Shown: positions 8,205 through 16,736 of the stretch, piece after piece
Layout of the letters: every line of letters begins with the position of its first letter
Position numbering within the stretch: position 1 is the first letter of the stretch
NCBI RefSeq assembly: GCF_001683915.1
Contig: NZ_LXTT01000088.1
Span: forward strand, 1-64,000
DNA from: Allomuricauda sp. CP2A
Lineage (GTDB): Bacteria; Bacteroidota; Bacteroidia; Flavobacteriales; Flavobacteriaceae
Direction: 5' to 3'
DNA length: 64,000 bases
The notes under the pieces: generated by a model
What the model saw: only the letters and a program-made list of their open reading frames with translations
The model's database searches: none
Told to the model about the DNA's origin: nothing
Program-made: the position numbers and the translations under genes

Positions 8205-9050
8205 TTATTCAATCGTATAACTGGTTTTTATCGCCTCCGTGACCCGAAAGTATCCGTAGGCAATAGTATTGGGGTTGTCAATATTCACACAGTTGCCCAC
8301 CAAAGGCACTGGAGTGGGGCTGAATGGACTCCCGGAATTTTCATATTGATCCACCAAAAGCCGTAGGTAGTCGTGATATTGTTTGGATATCCCGTAAAAG
8401 GCAATATCAACCGTTTCTCCGGGCTGAAATTCCTTGATAGCGTCATCTTCATCCTCAATTTTCTCATAATAGATGGTGAATTCATTTCCGTCAATAAATT
8501 CATCTTTGATGTAATAGAGCTCGGGAAACAGATCACCATCACTTTTAAATCGAAGGAAGTAATAGTTCTCAATATCGGCAGGGTCATCAAAGGTAACATT
8601 CACTTCGAGTGCATCTTTGTCCTCACCGCCTTCCGTGGATTGAAACACATCAACAATGTCACTGACGGGAACCAAGGTCTCTGTGGCCGTATACCGTTCA
8701 TCATTATAGATTACTTCGAGTGCGTATGTATCTCCTATGACAGGAATGAAGTTGGATGTGGTATACTCACCATTGTTTTGGTCTTCAAAGATAAATTCCG
8801 CACCGGAATCTTCATTGGTGACCCTTACCGATGCTCCAAGAACAGGGGCAATCTTCTGTTCAGCAAAATAAGGGGTGGAAGTGCTCAACAAAATCGTCTG
8901 GTCACTTCCGGAGGTGCCCTGTTCCCAATCCAGCGAAGCTTCAATGGTGAGTCTTGGAGGTGCTTCTGGAACATCAACTTCTATGACATCGGTACAGGAA
9001 ACACCAACAAACAAAAGGCAGATATAAATGATATAAAATGGTTTCATCAA
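8205..9050 (-). CDS. DUF4249 family lipoprotein, TonB receptor partner
   Basis: The 281-residue protein has a lipobox VGVSC (Cys19) and the DUF4249 pattern: IEVDVPEAPPRLTIEASLDW at the start of the mature protein, then LLSTSTPYF and ASVRVTNEDSGAEF. The family is a surface lipoprotein usually encoded right after a TonB-dependent receptor and thought to help capture its substrate. Here its start lies only one base after the receptor stop codon, so the two are certainly one transcription unit. The substrate is unknown. Confidence 0.88.
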   Translation of the reverse strand: MMKPFYIIYICLLFVGVSCTDVIEVDVPEAPPRLTIEASLDWEQGTSGSDQTILLSTSTPYFAEQKIAPVLGASVRVTNEDSGAEFIFEDQNNGEYTTSNFIPVIGDTYALEVIYNDERYTATETLVPVSDIVDVFQSTEGGEDKDALEVNVTFDDPADIENYYFLRFKSDGDLFPELYYIKDEFIDGNEFTIYYEKIEDEDDAIKEFQPGETVDIAFYGISKQYHDYLRLLVDQYENSGSPFSPTPVPLVGNCVNIDNPNTIAYGYFRVTEAIKTSYTIE

Positions 9051-9051
9051 T

Positions 9052-11451
9052 TTAGAATTTAAAATTATAGGTTACAGAAGGGACAATGCCAAAGATGGCG
9101 GTTCGGGTAGCTTCATTGGCACCGGTCTCCAGATTTTGGCCAAAGGATATGGAAGCCGCATTTTTCCGGTTGAACACATTGTAAATGCCAAAGACCCATT
9201 CGCCCTTCCACCTGTTGTTCGGTTTTCTGTTGGGGCGATAGGTAGCGGAAACATCCAATCGGTAATAGGCGGGCAATCGGTCTGCATTCCGGTCCGAATA
9301 ACTGGCAATGGAAACACCCTCATACTGATATTGTCCGTTGGGGTAGGTGACAGGTCGACCTGTTTGGAAGATAGCATTGGTGCCAAAACTCCATTTTTCA
9401 TTCAATTGATAGGCCCCTGTCACGGAAATATCGTGGGTGCGATCATAAGGCGTGCTGTACCAATCCCCGTTGTTGATTCCGGGACCGCCCGCATTGCCCC
9501 CGGGAGTTCGCTGCTCTGATTTTGCAAGGGTATAGGCCACCCATCCAGTAAAAGCCCCTTCGTTTTTGCGTAGCAATACCTCAAGACCATAAGCCCTGGA
9601 TTCGCCCGATAGCACTTCCCGTTCAATGGTGTTGTTGCCGATGAGGTCAGAGCCGTCAATGTAGTCAATTCGATTATCAACTGTTTTGTAGAAGGTTTCC
9701 ACTTCCATCGAATACTCCTTGTCCTTAAAATTTCGGAAATACCCCAAAGCAAACTGATCGGACAGTTGCGGCTTGATGTATTTGCCACTGGGAGTCCATA
9801 CATCAATAGGGGTGACCGCCGAGGTGTTGGACAGTAAATGGATGTACTGCGCTGCTCGGGAATACCCTGCTTTTACCGAAGAAAGCCCATTAAGCTGATA
9901 GGCCAAGGATACACGTGGTTCAAAATTGCTGAAGGTTTCAATGCGCTCACTTTTTGAATAGACCGTTTCACCAATGGGGTCTTGTCGTTCATAAATCCGA
10001 AGGGAGCTGTTGTACACCAGTGGACGATCATCCAGATAGTTGTTCAAGGGCTGGCCGCCCATCCGGTTAAAATGACTGAACCGAATCCCGTATTGGGCGG
10101 TTAGGTTGTCCGTGAGTTTATGCTCCGCATTGATGTAGACCGCACTTTCCAAGGCCCTTTTCTCGTCCAGCTGCAGTTCGTTGATGGCAGAGGTTGGACT
10201 TGTGGGCTTTATCTGCCCTGGATCAAATACATACTTTATGGTACTAGCCCCAAAATCCAACTTAAAGGCATCGTTGAAATAATACTTCAGATCATACTTA
10301 ATATTATAGTTTTGAATGGAAGAAACCCAATCAAACTCAAAATCGTTGATATTGAGTTCGTAATCATAATTACTGTAGATCAAGGACAGATTGGAAAAAA
10401 GCCTGTCGTTGAAAATATGGTTCCACCTCAAGTTTCCGGAAGCATTTCCATAACTACTGCTGAAAGACCCCCCGATGTCAAAAAGATCGCGTCCAAAATA
10501 TCCGGAAAGGTAGAGTCGGTTGTTTTTGTTGAGGTTGTAATTGGTCTTTAGGTTGAGGTCGTAAAAACTGGCACTGTTATCCTCACCCGCAAGTTTTAAG
10601 AAGAGATGGGCATACGAACCCCTCCCAGCGACCAAAAAGGAACCGCGATCCTTGAACATGGGCCCTTCAAGGGCAAGTCGGCTCGATATGGCCCCAATAC
10701 CTCCGGTCATTTCAAAATTCTTACTGTTGCCATCCTTTTGCCGAACATCCAGCACCGAAGACACCCGTCCTCCAAATCTGGCGGGAATACCTCCCTTGTA
10801 TAGTTTCAGGTCCTTTACCGCATCCGCATTGAACACCGAAAAGAAGCCCAATAGGTGCGAGGTATTGTAGATAATTGCTTCATCCAGCAGCACCAGGTTT
10901 TGGTCCACGGCACCTCCGCGCACGTGAAAACCACTGGAGCCTTCACCGTTGCTGGTGACCCCGGGAAGAATTTGCAGCGATTTAATGATATCCACCTCGC
11001 CCAAAACCACGGGCATCTGCTTCACGGTCTTAATGTTGAGTTTGGAAACACTCATTTCTGGCTTTCGGAGCACGGCACGTTCCGGTTCATCGGCGGTGAC
11101 TTCAACCTCATCCAATTGAGTGGAAAATTCCACCAACTCAACATCCAAGGTCATATTTTGGTCCAAAACCACCTCTTTGGTGATTTCATTGAAGCCCATA
11201 TAGGAAAAAACAAGGGTATATGAACCCCGGGGAGCACTTATGGAGTAAAATCCATATTCATTGGTAATGGCCCCAATGTCCGTTCCCTTTAAAAAAATGG
11301 AAGTGCCAAAAAGGGTTTCCCCGTTGCTCTGGTCGGTCACTTTTCCGCTGATGGTGAAATTGTTTTGGGCATACATGAATGATGCGCCCAATAGAAGGCA
11401 CAGGACCATACACCCAAGGGCGGGTCCACTCCTTTTCTCGTTTTGTTTCAT
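9052..11451 (-). CDS. TonB-dependent receptor with carboxypeptidase-like N-terminal domain
   Basis: The 799-residue outer membrane protein has a signal peptide ending MYAQ (about residue 29), a carboxypeptidase-regulatory-like domain (about 32-115, ISGKVTDQSNGETLFG), a plug domain (about 125-240, with GGAVDQNLVLLDE and VFNADAVKDLKLYKGGIPAR) and a 22-strand barrel to the C-terminal aromatic residue (YNFKF). It imports a ligand across the outer membrane using TonB energy. The size and the fused N-terminal domain are typical of Bacteroidota receptors that pair with DUF4249 lipoproteins rather than with SusD. The ligand cannot be read from sequence. Confidence 0.93.
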   Translation of the reverse strand: MKQNEKRSGPALGCMVLCLLLGASFMYAQNNFTISGKVTDQSNGETLFGTSIFLKGTDIGAITNEYGFYSISAPRGSYTLVFSYMGFNEITKEVVLDQNMTLDVELVEFSTQLDEVEVTADEPERAVLRKPEMSVSKLNIKTVKQMPVVLGEVDIIKSLQILPGVTSNGEGSSGFHVRGGAVDQNLVLLDEAIIYNTSHLLGFFSVFNADAVKDLKLYKGGIPARFGGRVSSVLDVRQKDGNSKNFEMTGGIGAISSRLALEGPMFKDRGSFLVAGRGSYAHLFLKLAGEDNSASFYDLNLKTNYNLNKNNRLYLSGYFGRDLFDIGGSFSSSYGNASGNLRWNHIFNDRLFSNLSLIYSNYDYELNINDFEFDWVSSIQNYNIKYDLKYYFNDAFKLDFGASTIKYVFDPGQIKPTSPTSAINELQLDEKRALESAVYINAEHKLTDNLTAQYGIRFSHFNRMGGQPLNNYLDDRPLVYNSSLRIYERQDPIGETVYSKSERIETFSNFEPRVSLAYQLNGLSSVKAGYSRAAQYIHLLSNTSAVTPIDVWTPSGKYIKPQLSDQFALGYFRNFKDKEYSMEVETFYKTVDNRIDYIDGSDLIGNNTIEREVLSGESRAYGLEVLLRKNEGAFTGWVAYTLAKSEQRTPGGNAGGPGINNGDWYSTPYDRTHDISVTGAYQLNEKWSFGTNAIFQTGRPVTYPNGQYQYEGVSIASYSDRNADRLPAYYRLDVSATYRPNRKPNNRWKGEWVFGIYNVFNRKNAASISFGQNLETGANEATRTAIFGIVPSVTYNFKF

Positions 11452-11660
11452 TTGATGATTTGATTGAGAATTTAATATTCGTTTTTTGATATGTTCGCCT
11501 TAATGACATTTCAAAAAAGCAAGGGTTGCATGGAGCGAGAAAAAAAGAAGTTAACAGGGTACTGGGGGTGTTCGTTTGGGCAGAGACGTTGTTCGTCTAA
11601 GTTTCATAGGGGTGACCAAAAAGATTGCCTAAATTCCCTTCATCACATAATAGCATTACA

Positions 11661-12770
11661 ATGAATAGATTCCTTTTAGCGATGGCCTTGGTTTTATCCT
11701 TGACCGCTTGTACAGAAAAAAATAAGATTCCCGTTTATGCTTGGATTGGAGGTCCCGGTGATGCCACTGACCAAGAATTGGCAGCTCAATTTTCAGATTT
11801 GAAAGAAAAGGGAGTGGATGGATTGATGTACAATGGAGGACATGACCCACAAACCTATAAAAGGGTGGGAAAATTGGTGAAAGAGGCCGGAATGGAATTC
11901 CATACCTGGATCCCCACCATGGTGCAGGGCGAAAATCCAAAATTGAAGAAAGAGTGGTATGCCATAAATGGAAAAGGGGAGTCGGCCTTTGAAAAACCAG
12001 TCTATGTGCCCCATTACACCTTTCTATGTCCGAGTAAGGAAGGAGTTTATAATTTTTTGGCCGATCTCTATGGAAGTGTGGCCGATATAGAAGAGGTAGA
12101 TGGGATTCATTTGGATTACATTCGCTTTCCCGATGTGATTTTGGCCCGCGGCCTTTGGGACAAATACGGTTTGGTGATGGATAAGGAATACCCCCAGTTT
12201 GATTATTGCTATTGCGATGATTGTACATCGGCCTTTAAAGAAAAGACAGGAATTGACATCAATGAAGCTGAAGACCCTTCGCAAGTGCCTGAATGGAAAC
12301 AATTCCGATATGACCTTATTACCAGTATCGTCAATCGATTGGCGGATGTGGTGCATGCCAAGAACAAAAAAATAAACGCAGCGGTTTTCCCTGGCCCCTC
12401 CATTGCCAAAAAATTGGTGCGACAGGATTGGGGCAAATGGAATTTGGATGCCATCTATCCCATGAACTATAATGACTTTTACCTGAAAGGACCGGAATGG
12501 GTAGGCGAAATGGTGGAAGAAGAAGTGGCCACTGCAAAAAAAGGAACTCCGGTCTACAGCGGACTGTTCATTTGCCCAAGACCTGAGAAAAAAGGAAGCG
12601 AAAAGGATCCCGAAAACCACGGGTTGCTCCCAGAGGAAATAGGCGCGGCCATTCAAGGGTCCATGGAGAATGGGGCAACGGGAATTTGCTTGTTCACTCC
12701 CGGAAGAATGACCGAAGCCCATTGGAAAGCCTTTGATGAGGCCATCCACAAAACGTACAGTGTAAAATAG
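11661..12770 (+). CDS. Lipoprotein related to family 10 (GHL10-like) glycoside hydrolases
   Basis: From the Met at 11661 this is a 369-residue lipoprotein with signal MNRFLLAMALVLSL and lipobox LTAC. The mature part is a TIM-barrel-like protein: IPVYAWIGGPGD, GVDGLMYNGGHDP, and GIHLDYIRFPD, in which the Asp is where GHL10 enzymes carry a catalytic or binding acid. A paired-Cys segment CYCDDC follows near residue 185. It is probably a surface enzyme acting on a polysaccharide; the substrate is unknown. An upstream Met at 11625 precedes the signal by 12 residues and is unlikely. An intrinsic terminator follows. Confidence 0.78.
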   Translation: MNRFLLAMALVLSLTACTEKNKIPVYAWIGGPGDATDQELAAQFSDLKEKGVDGLMYNGGHDPQTYKRVGKLVKEAGMEFHTWIPTMVQGENPKLKKEWYAINGKGESAFEKPVYVPHYTFLCPSKEGVYNFLADLYGSVADIEEVDGIHLDYIRFPDVILARGLWDKYGLVMDKEYPQFDYCYCDDCTSAFKEKTGIDINEAEDPSQVPEWKQFRYDLITSIVNRLADVVHAKNKKINAAVFPGPSIAKKLVRQDWGKWNLDAIYPMNYNDFYLKGPEWVGEMVEEEVATAKKGTPVYSGLFICPRPEKKGSEKDPENHGLLPEEIGAAIQGSMENGATGICLFTPGRMTEAHWKAFDEAIHKTYSVK

Positions 12771-12791
12771 TTGTTTAATTGCCGAGTGTTT

Positions 12792-12827
12792 GCCCGATGA
12801 CCCACTGGTGTTGTCGGGCTTTTTTTG
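12792..12827 (+). terminator. Intrinsic terminator of the glycoside hydrolase-like gene
   Basis: GCCCGATGAC (12792-12801) pairs with GTTGTCGGGC (12810-12819) with two wobble pairs, followed by a run of seven to eight Ts. It starts 21 bases after the stop codon. Confidence 0.8.
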
Positions 12828-12898
12828 TTTACGGTTCATCCTCTTAAATCCACAACTCGGCACTTCTTTCTTTCCTGCAGCCTTTTTTTGGGTCATTT

Positions 12899-12910
12899 TT
12901 GATGCATCAA
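12899..12910. promoter_or_regulatory. 12-bp perfect palindrome upstream of the histidine kinase
   Basis: TTGATGCATCAA is its own reverse complement. It lies between two terminator-like structures, about 110 bases before the kinase start. It could be an operator, but with one copy this is only a possibility. Confidence 0.3.
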
Positions 12911-12936
12911 TCAAAGAATCATCAGTCAAGACAATG

Positions 12937-12986
12937 AAAAGGGCGTAAAAACTTTTTGCTAATTTTAGCAGGTATACGCCCTTTTT
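12937..12986 (+). terminator. Nested terminator-like hairpin in the leader of the kinase operon
   Basis: AAAAGGGCGTA (12937-12947) pairs with TACGCCCTTTT (12975-12985), an 11-bp stem followed by T, and encloses a small inner hairpin of GCTAA/TTAGC. It is 35 bases before the kinase ATG and 110 bases after a separate terminator, with no ORF in between. It may end a small RNA or act as an attenuator. On the other strand it also ends in Ts. Confidence 0.55.
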
Positions 12987-13020
12987 AATATGAGAAAAAG
13001 AGCCGTAAACAAGACCGGGA

Positions 13021-14364
13021 ATGGAAAAAGCGATTAAATATATAGGCAAACTATTATCCGTAGCAATACTGGTTGGTCTTGTTTTGGCCACTATTTTCAT
13101 TGGTTTGGAAGCACTCTCTGGTGGGGATGTGGCTTTTGATGCCGAAATGATGCGCGAGGTGGGGTATTATATTTTTTATTCCATAGTACTGACCTTCCTC
13201 AATAGTTTCTACTACGACTACGTAAACCATAAGGTGACCTGGAAACGGTATGCCAAGTATCGTTTGGCCATAAGTGCCCTTGGAGGCGTCCTGGTCACCA
13301 TGCTGGGCATTTTGTGGATTAGAATGGTGCTGCGGTTAGGTTTTGAAGGAGTGGACTGGGAAACCTTTGTAGAGGGCGAGGAGCTTGCATTTTACGTTGT
13401 GGCCCTTTTGATCACCATGGTGGTTTCTGTTTTTTTCCATGCCGTTTATTTCTATAAAAACTGGCAGGAGAAACGGGTCAAGGAGCAAAAGATCATAGCC
13501 GGGACGGCATCAGCGCGTTTTGATGCCTTGAAAAACCAGTTGGACCCCCATTTTTTGTTCAATAGCTTGAATGTGCTCACCAGCCTTATTGAAGAAGACC
13601 CAGACCAAGCACAACGCTTCACGACTTCCCTGTCCAAAGTATATCGGTATGTGTTGGAACAGAAGAACAAGGACTTGGTCACTGTGGATGAAGAACTCAA
13701 TTTTGCCCATACCTATGTACGACTCCTGAAAATGCGGTTTGAGGATAGCATTGTTTTTGAAATTCCTGAAAAGTGTTCCATCCCCGATGCTAAAATCGTT
13801 CCCCTTTCCTTGCAATTATTGCTGGAAAATGCAGTGAAGCATAATGTGGTTACGGCCACTAGACCCTTACATATCAAAGTATTTGAACAAGAGGGGATGT
13901 TGGTGGTGAGCAATAACCTTCAGGAAAAACAGGTGGTGAAGAAAAGTAGTGGCGTGGGGCTGCAGAACATAAAACAGCGGTACAATATTTTAACGGACCG
14001 TGAGGTGGTCATAGAGAAAAATACATTGGATTTTAGTGTTTCCCTGCCCATGCTTACCCAGCAAGTATCCGCTTCAGAGACGCAAAAGAGTTATATTGAG
14101 GAAAAACGCTACGCCAAGGCCAAAGAGCATGTCAAAGCCATTAAGGACTTCTATAGCAATTTGATTGCCTATTGCGTTGTGATTCCGTTTTTGTGGTGGA
14201 TCAACTTTCGGACAACCGATTTTCTTTGGGCATTTTTTCCCACCATAGGTTGGGGGTTTGGGGTATTGGCCCATGGCATGGAGGCGTTTGGGTACAACCC
14301 GTTATGGGGCAAACGTTGGCAAGAACGAAAAATCCGGGAGCTTATGGACAGTGAGGATTTTTGA
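13021..14364 (+). CDS. LytS-type sensor histidine kinase with C-terminal 2TM domain
   Basis: The 447-residue protein has about four membrane helices (around 10-29, 46-63, 82-102, 122-145), a His_kinase domain with the phosphoacceptor His177 in DPHFLFNSLN, an HATPase region with the N-box LLLENAVKHN (about 267-275) and the G-box GVGLQNIKQRY (about 311-321). Residues about 363-442 are a 2TM domain (YAKAKEHVKAIKDFYSNL, then a GWGFG turn and GKRWQERKIRELM). It presumably senses a membrane or envelope signal and phosphorylates the LytTR regulator at 15891. The C-terminal 2TM copy closely resembles the first free-standing 2TM protein downstream. Confidence 0.92.
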   Translation: MEKAIKYIGKLLSVAILVGLVLATIFIGLEALSGGDVAFDAEMMREVGYYIFYSIVLTFLNSFYYDYVNHKVTWKRYAKYRLAISALGGVLVTMLGILWIRMVLRLGFEGVDWETFVEGEELAFYVVALLITMVVSVFFHAVYFYKNWQEKRVKEQKIIAGTASARFDALKNQLDPHFLFNSLNVLTSLIEEDPDQAQRFTTSLSKVYRYVLEQKNKDLVTVDEELNFAHTYVRLLKMRFEDSIVFEIPEKCSIPDAKIVPLSLQLLLENAVKHNVVTATRPLHIKVFEQEGMLVVSNNLQEKQVVKKSSGVGLQNIKQRYNILTDREVVIEKNTLDFSVSLPMLTQQVSASETQKSYIEEKRYAKAKEHVKAIKDFYSNLIAYCVVIPFLWWINFRTTDFLWAFFPTIGWGFGVLAHGMEAFGYNPLWGKRWQERKIRELMDSEDF

Positions 14365-14373
14365 TTTTTTTTG

Positions 14374-14414
14374 AGAGACAAGAGACAAGAGACAAGAGAC
14401 AAGAGACAAGAGAC
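14374..14414 (+). repeat. Tandem heptanucleotide array (AGAGACA)
   Basis: Five complete AGAGACA units plus a partial sixth. On the minus strand the unit can be read as TCTTGTC, sharing the TCTTG core of the array at 7820-7861. It lies in the 228-base gap after the kinase gene. Confidence 0.85.
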
Positions 14415-14433
14415 GAAAGAAAATGGGCATCTT

Positions 14434-14482
14434 CCATCACCCATAACCCATCACCCATCACCCATCACCCATCACCCATCAC
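14434..14482 (+). repeat. Tandem heptanucleotide array (CCATCAC)
   Basis: Seven units of CCATCAC, the second being CCATAAC. It is 20 bases after the AGAGACA array and has the same 7-base period but an unrelated sequence. Probably a length-variable locus. Confidence 0.85.
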
Positions 14483-14592
14483 CATCCCCACAACTCATCC
14501 CAAAAAAATAACAGTTCAGGAAACTACTTTTTCCCATACCTGTCAGTATTGCGAATTTTGAAGTGTAATCAAAAAAACAAATCCGATCAGTT

Positions 14593-14871
14593 ATGGAAAA
14601 CTTAGATGAATACCGGTATATTAAAGCAAAGGAAAAGATCGAGAAAATCAAGGCCTTTTATTCAAGCCTGTTGGCCTATTGCATTGTAATTCCAATTTTA
14701 GCGTACTTAAACTACAGGACCACTGATTTTCCTTGGGTGGTTTTCCCTGCCGTGGGTTGGGGAATTGGACTTGTGTTTCTATGGATGTGCGCCAAGGGAT
14801 ACAACCCTATTTTGGGAAAAGATTGGGAGGAGCGTAAGATTCAGGAACTTATGAAGGACAAAGAATTCTAA
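14593..14871 (+). CDS. 2TM domain protein (copy 1 of the array)
   Basis: The 92-residue protein is a free-standing 2TM domain: MENLDEYRYIKAKEKI, a helix leading to FYSSLLAYC, a first membrane helix (about 30-48), a second (about 55-78) around GWGIGL, and the basic C-terminal helix GKDWEERKIQELM. It is most similar to the C-terminal domain of the kinase at 13021 (shared FYSxLxAYC, RTTDF, GYNP, ERKIxEL). The family has no proven role but is commonly attached to or next to LytS-type kinases. It lies 228 bases after the kinase, across two repeat arrays. Confidence 0.85.
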   Translation: MENLDEYRYIKAKEKIEKIKAFYSSLLAYCIVIPILAYLNYRTTDFPWVVFPAVGWGIGLVFLWMCAKGYNPILGKDWEERKIQELMKDKEF

Positions 14872-14910
14872 CAATACCTATATTTAGGTGTACTATCCAA
14901 AGTAAGACAC

Positions 14911-15213
14911 ATGGAAAATTTAGATAAGGAAAGCAAATACATGAGGGCAAAGGAACGGGTTGATGAGCTTAAAAAGTTCTACGCCAATCTTTGGTCCTAT
15001 ATTCTGGTCATTTCGGTTTTGGCCTTGATCAATTACCTGACCAATGGGTTTAGTTATATGTGGTTCTTATGGGCCGCCTTCGGTTGGGGCATTGGGGTGT
15101 TTTTCCATGCCGTGGGTACTTTTAACCTTAATCCATTCTTTGGAAAAGGTTGGGAAGAAAGAAAGATCAAAGAATTTATGAAAGACGATGAAGAAACAAA
15201 AAAATGGAGATGA
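14911..15213 (+). CDS. 2TM domain protein (copy 2)
   Basis: The 100-residue protein has the array signature: MENLDKESKYMRAKERV, FYANLWSYI, two membrane helices separated by a short loop with LTNGF, GWGIGVFFH, then GKGWEERKIKEFM and a charged tail. It is separated from copy 1 by 39 bases. Together with the flanking genes it forms a likely operon ending in the response regulator. Confidence 0.83.
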   Translation: MENLDKESKYMRAKERVDELKKFYANLWSYILVISVLALINYLTNGFSYMWFLWAAFGWGIGVFFHAVGTFNLNPFFGKGWEERKIKEFMKDDEETKKWR

Positions 15214-15215
15214 TC

Positions 15216-15521
15216 ATGGAAAATTTGGAAAAAGACAAATATAAAAGGGCCAAAAAACGGGTGGAAGAAATGAAAGGATTTTATATTCACCTTTCCATCT
15301 ACCTGGTGATCAATACATTTATACTTTTGAATATCTATCTGCATTCCGATCATTTTTGGCAGTGGCCCCATTTCATCACCCTGTTTGCTTGGGGCATAGG
15401 TTTAACCATGCATGGGGCGAAGGTATTTGGATTTAGCTTGATATTTGGAAAAAACTGGGAAGAGCGGCAAATCCAAAAGTATATTGATAAAGACAAGAAA
15501 GACGCGGACAAGTACGTATAG
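15216..15521 (+). CDS. 2TM domain protein (copy 3)
   Basis: I chose the Met at 15216 because the resulting start MENLEKDKYKRAKKRV aligns with its paralogues; it begins two bases after the previous stop. Starts at 15204 and 15210 would overlap the previous gene. The 101-residue protein has two membrane helices (about 22-42 and 54-74), an AWGIGL turn and GKNWEERQIQKYI at the C-terminus. It is more diverged than copies 1 and 2, having lost the RTTDF and NP motifs. Confidence 0.8.
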   Translation: MENLEKDKYKRAKKRVEEMKGFYIHLSIYLVINTFILLNIYLHSDHFWQWPHFITLFAWGIGLTMHGAKVFGFSLIFGKNWEERQIQKYIDKDKKDADKYV

Positions 15522-15530
15522 GCATACAAC

Positions 15531-15863
15531 ATGGAAAACCTAGAGAACAAATACGCCAAGGCAAGCAAGCGGGTCAAAGAATTGAAGGATTTTTACCGAC
15601 ACGTACTAATATTTGTAGCAGTAAACGTCTTTCTATACCTGATGAAAAGTGGGGTGTTGCAATCGTTCCTTCCAGAAGGATTCCCTTTAAAGCCCTATTA
15701 TTTTAATTGGGTGGACATCCATCTGGTAATTTGGATAGCAATATTGGCGGTGCATGCAGCATATCTATTTCGATATAAATTGACCTTCCTTCAAAAATGG
15801 GAGGAGCGCCAAATCCAAAAATATTTGGAAAAAGAGGAAAACGAAACCAAGAAGTACCGATAA
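15531..15863 (+). CDS. 2TM domain protein (copy 4)
   Basis: The 110-residue protein keeps the family ends (MENLENKYAKASKRVKELKDFY and KWEERQIQKYLE) but has a longer, diverged middle with a Pro/Phe-rich insertion between its two membrane helices and no GWGIG motif. It is the most diverged member and lies 9 bases after copy 3 and 27 bases before the response regulator. Confidence 0.78.
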   Translation: MENLENKYAKASKRVKELKDFYRHVLIFVAVNVFLYLMKSGVLQSFLPEGFPLKPYYFNWVDIHLVIWIAILAVHAAYLFRYKLTFLQKWEERQIQKYLEKEENETKKYR

Positions 15864-15890
15864 CAGAAAAAATAGCCAATACCAAAAACA

Positions 15891-16646
15891 ATGAACGTAA
15901 TCATCATCGAAGATGAAAAACCGGCCGCAAGACGATTAAGTCGATTGCTGGCAGAACTGGGCGTGGATGTTTCCACCATGTTGCATTCCGTGGATGAATC
16001 CATTGAGTGGTTCCAGAACAATCCGCAACCTGATCTTATTTTTCTGGACATTCAATTATCCGATGGTCTGTCGTTTGAAATTTTTGATGTGGTCGATGTA
16101 AAAAGCGCCATTATTTTCACTACCGCTTTTGATGAATATGCACTCCAAGCATTCAAGTTGAACAGCATCGATTATTTGCTCAAACCCATCGATGACGAAG
16201 ATCTGGAAAGTGCCGTAAAAAAGTACCAGAATTTTAAACCGGAAAACCGAAAAATTTCGGTGGATTTCAACGACATTAAAAAATTGTTGATAGACCCTCT
16301 GGATCGGGAGTACAAAAAACGCTTTACGGTAAAAGTGGGACAGCATTTAAAAATTGTAAATGCGGATGATGTGGAATGTTTTTATTCGGAGAACAAGGGA
16401 ACCTATGCGGCAACTTCCGATGGAAGAAATTATTTGTTGGACACCACTTTGGAGCAGTTGGAGGAGGAGCTATCCCCAAAATTTTTTTTTAGGGTGAGCC
16501 GAAAATTTTATGTGAACGTCAGCCACATAAACGACATCATTTCATATACCAATTCCAGGCTTCAAATCAAGATGAAACGCTTTACTGAGCAAGAAATCAT
16601 TGTGAGCAGGGAGCGTGTAAAAGATTTTAAGTTATGGTTGGAGTGA
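15891..16646 (+). CDS. LytTR family response regulator
   Basis: The 251-residue protein has a receiver domain (about 1-120) with the acidic pair ED near residue 7-8, the phosphoacceptor Asp53 in FLDIQLSD, Thr at TTAFDEYA and the conserved Lys98 in DYLLKPI. Residues about 145-248 form a LytTR DNA-binding domain (FTVKVGQHLKIVNADDVECF, ending SRERVKDFKLWL). It is the cognate regulator of the kinase at 13021, the two being separated by the four small 2TM genes. Confidence 0.93.
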   Translation: MNVIIIEDEKPAARRLSRLLAELGVDVSTMLHSVDESIEWFQNNPQPDLIFLDIQLSDGLSFEIFDVVDVKSAIIFTTAFDEYALQAFKLNSIDYLLKPIDDEDLESAVKKYQNFKPENRKISVDFNDIKKLLIDPLDREYKKRFTVKVGQHLKIVNADDVECFYSENKGTYAATSDGRNYLLDTTLEQLEEELSPKFFFRVSRKFYVNVSHINDIISYTNSRLQIKMKRFTEQEIIVSRERVKDFKLWLE

Positions 16647-16690
16647 AATATAATAAAAATCTGAAAATCAAAATATTAAGATATATAAAA

Positions 16691-16724
16691 AGTCACTATA
16701 AATTTTTCTTATAGTGGCTTTTTT
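16691..16724 (+). terminator. Intrinsic terminator of the kinase/2TM/regulator operon
   Basis: AGTCACTATAA (16691-16701) pairs with TTATAGTGGCT (16709-16719) with one G-U wobble, followed by a T run. It lies 45 bases after the regulator and 13 bases before the 3' end of the convergent gene, so it may serve both. Confidence 0.8.
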
Positions 16725-16736
16725 GCTTCAAAAAGG

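Noticed and set aside
12024-13100. Long minus-strand ORF opposite the glycoside hydrolase-like gene and its downstream gap
   Set aside because: It is antisense to a well supported gene, contains two terminator hairpins and shows no family pattern; it is a shadow frame.
14374-14482. Repeats considered as a CRISPR array
   Set aside because: The units are 7 bases with no spacers, and there is no cas gene in the window.
14361-14561. Plus-strand ORF across the heptamer arrays, giving a repetitive Glu/Thr/Arg and His/Pro protein
   Set aside because: Its sequence is entirely dictated by the two repeat arrays, which are not multiples of three and would shift frame on length change. No start context or family resemblance.
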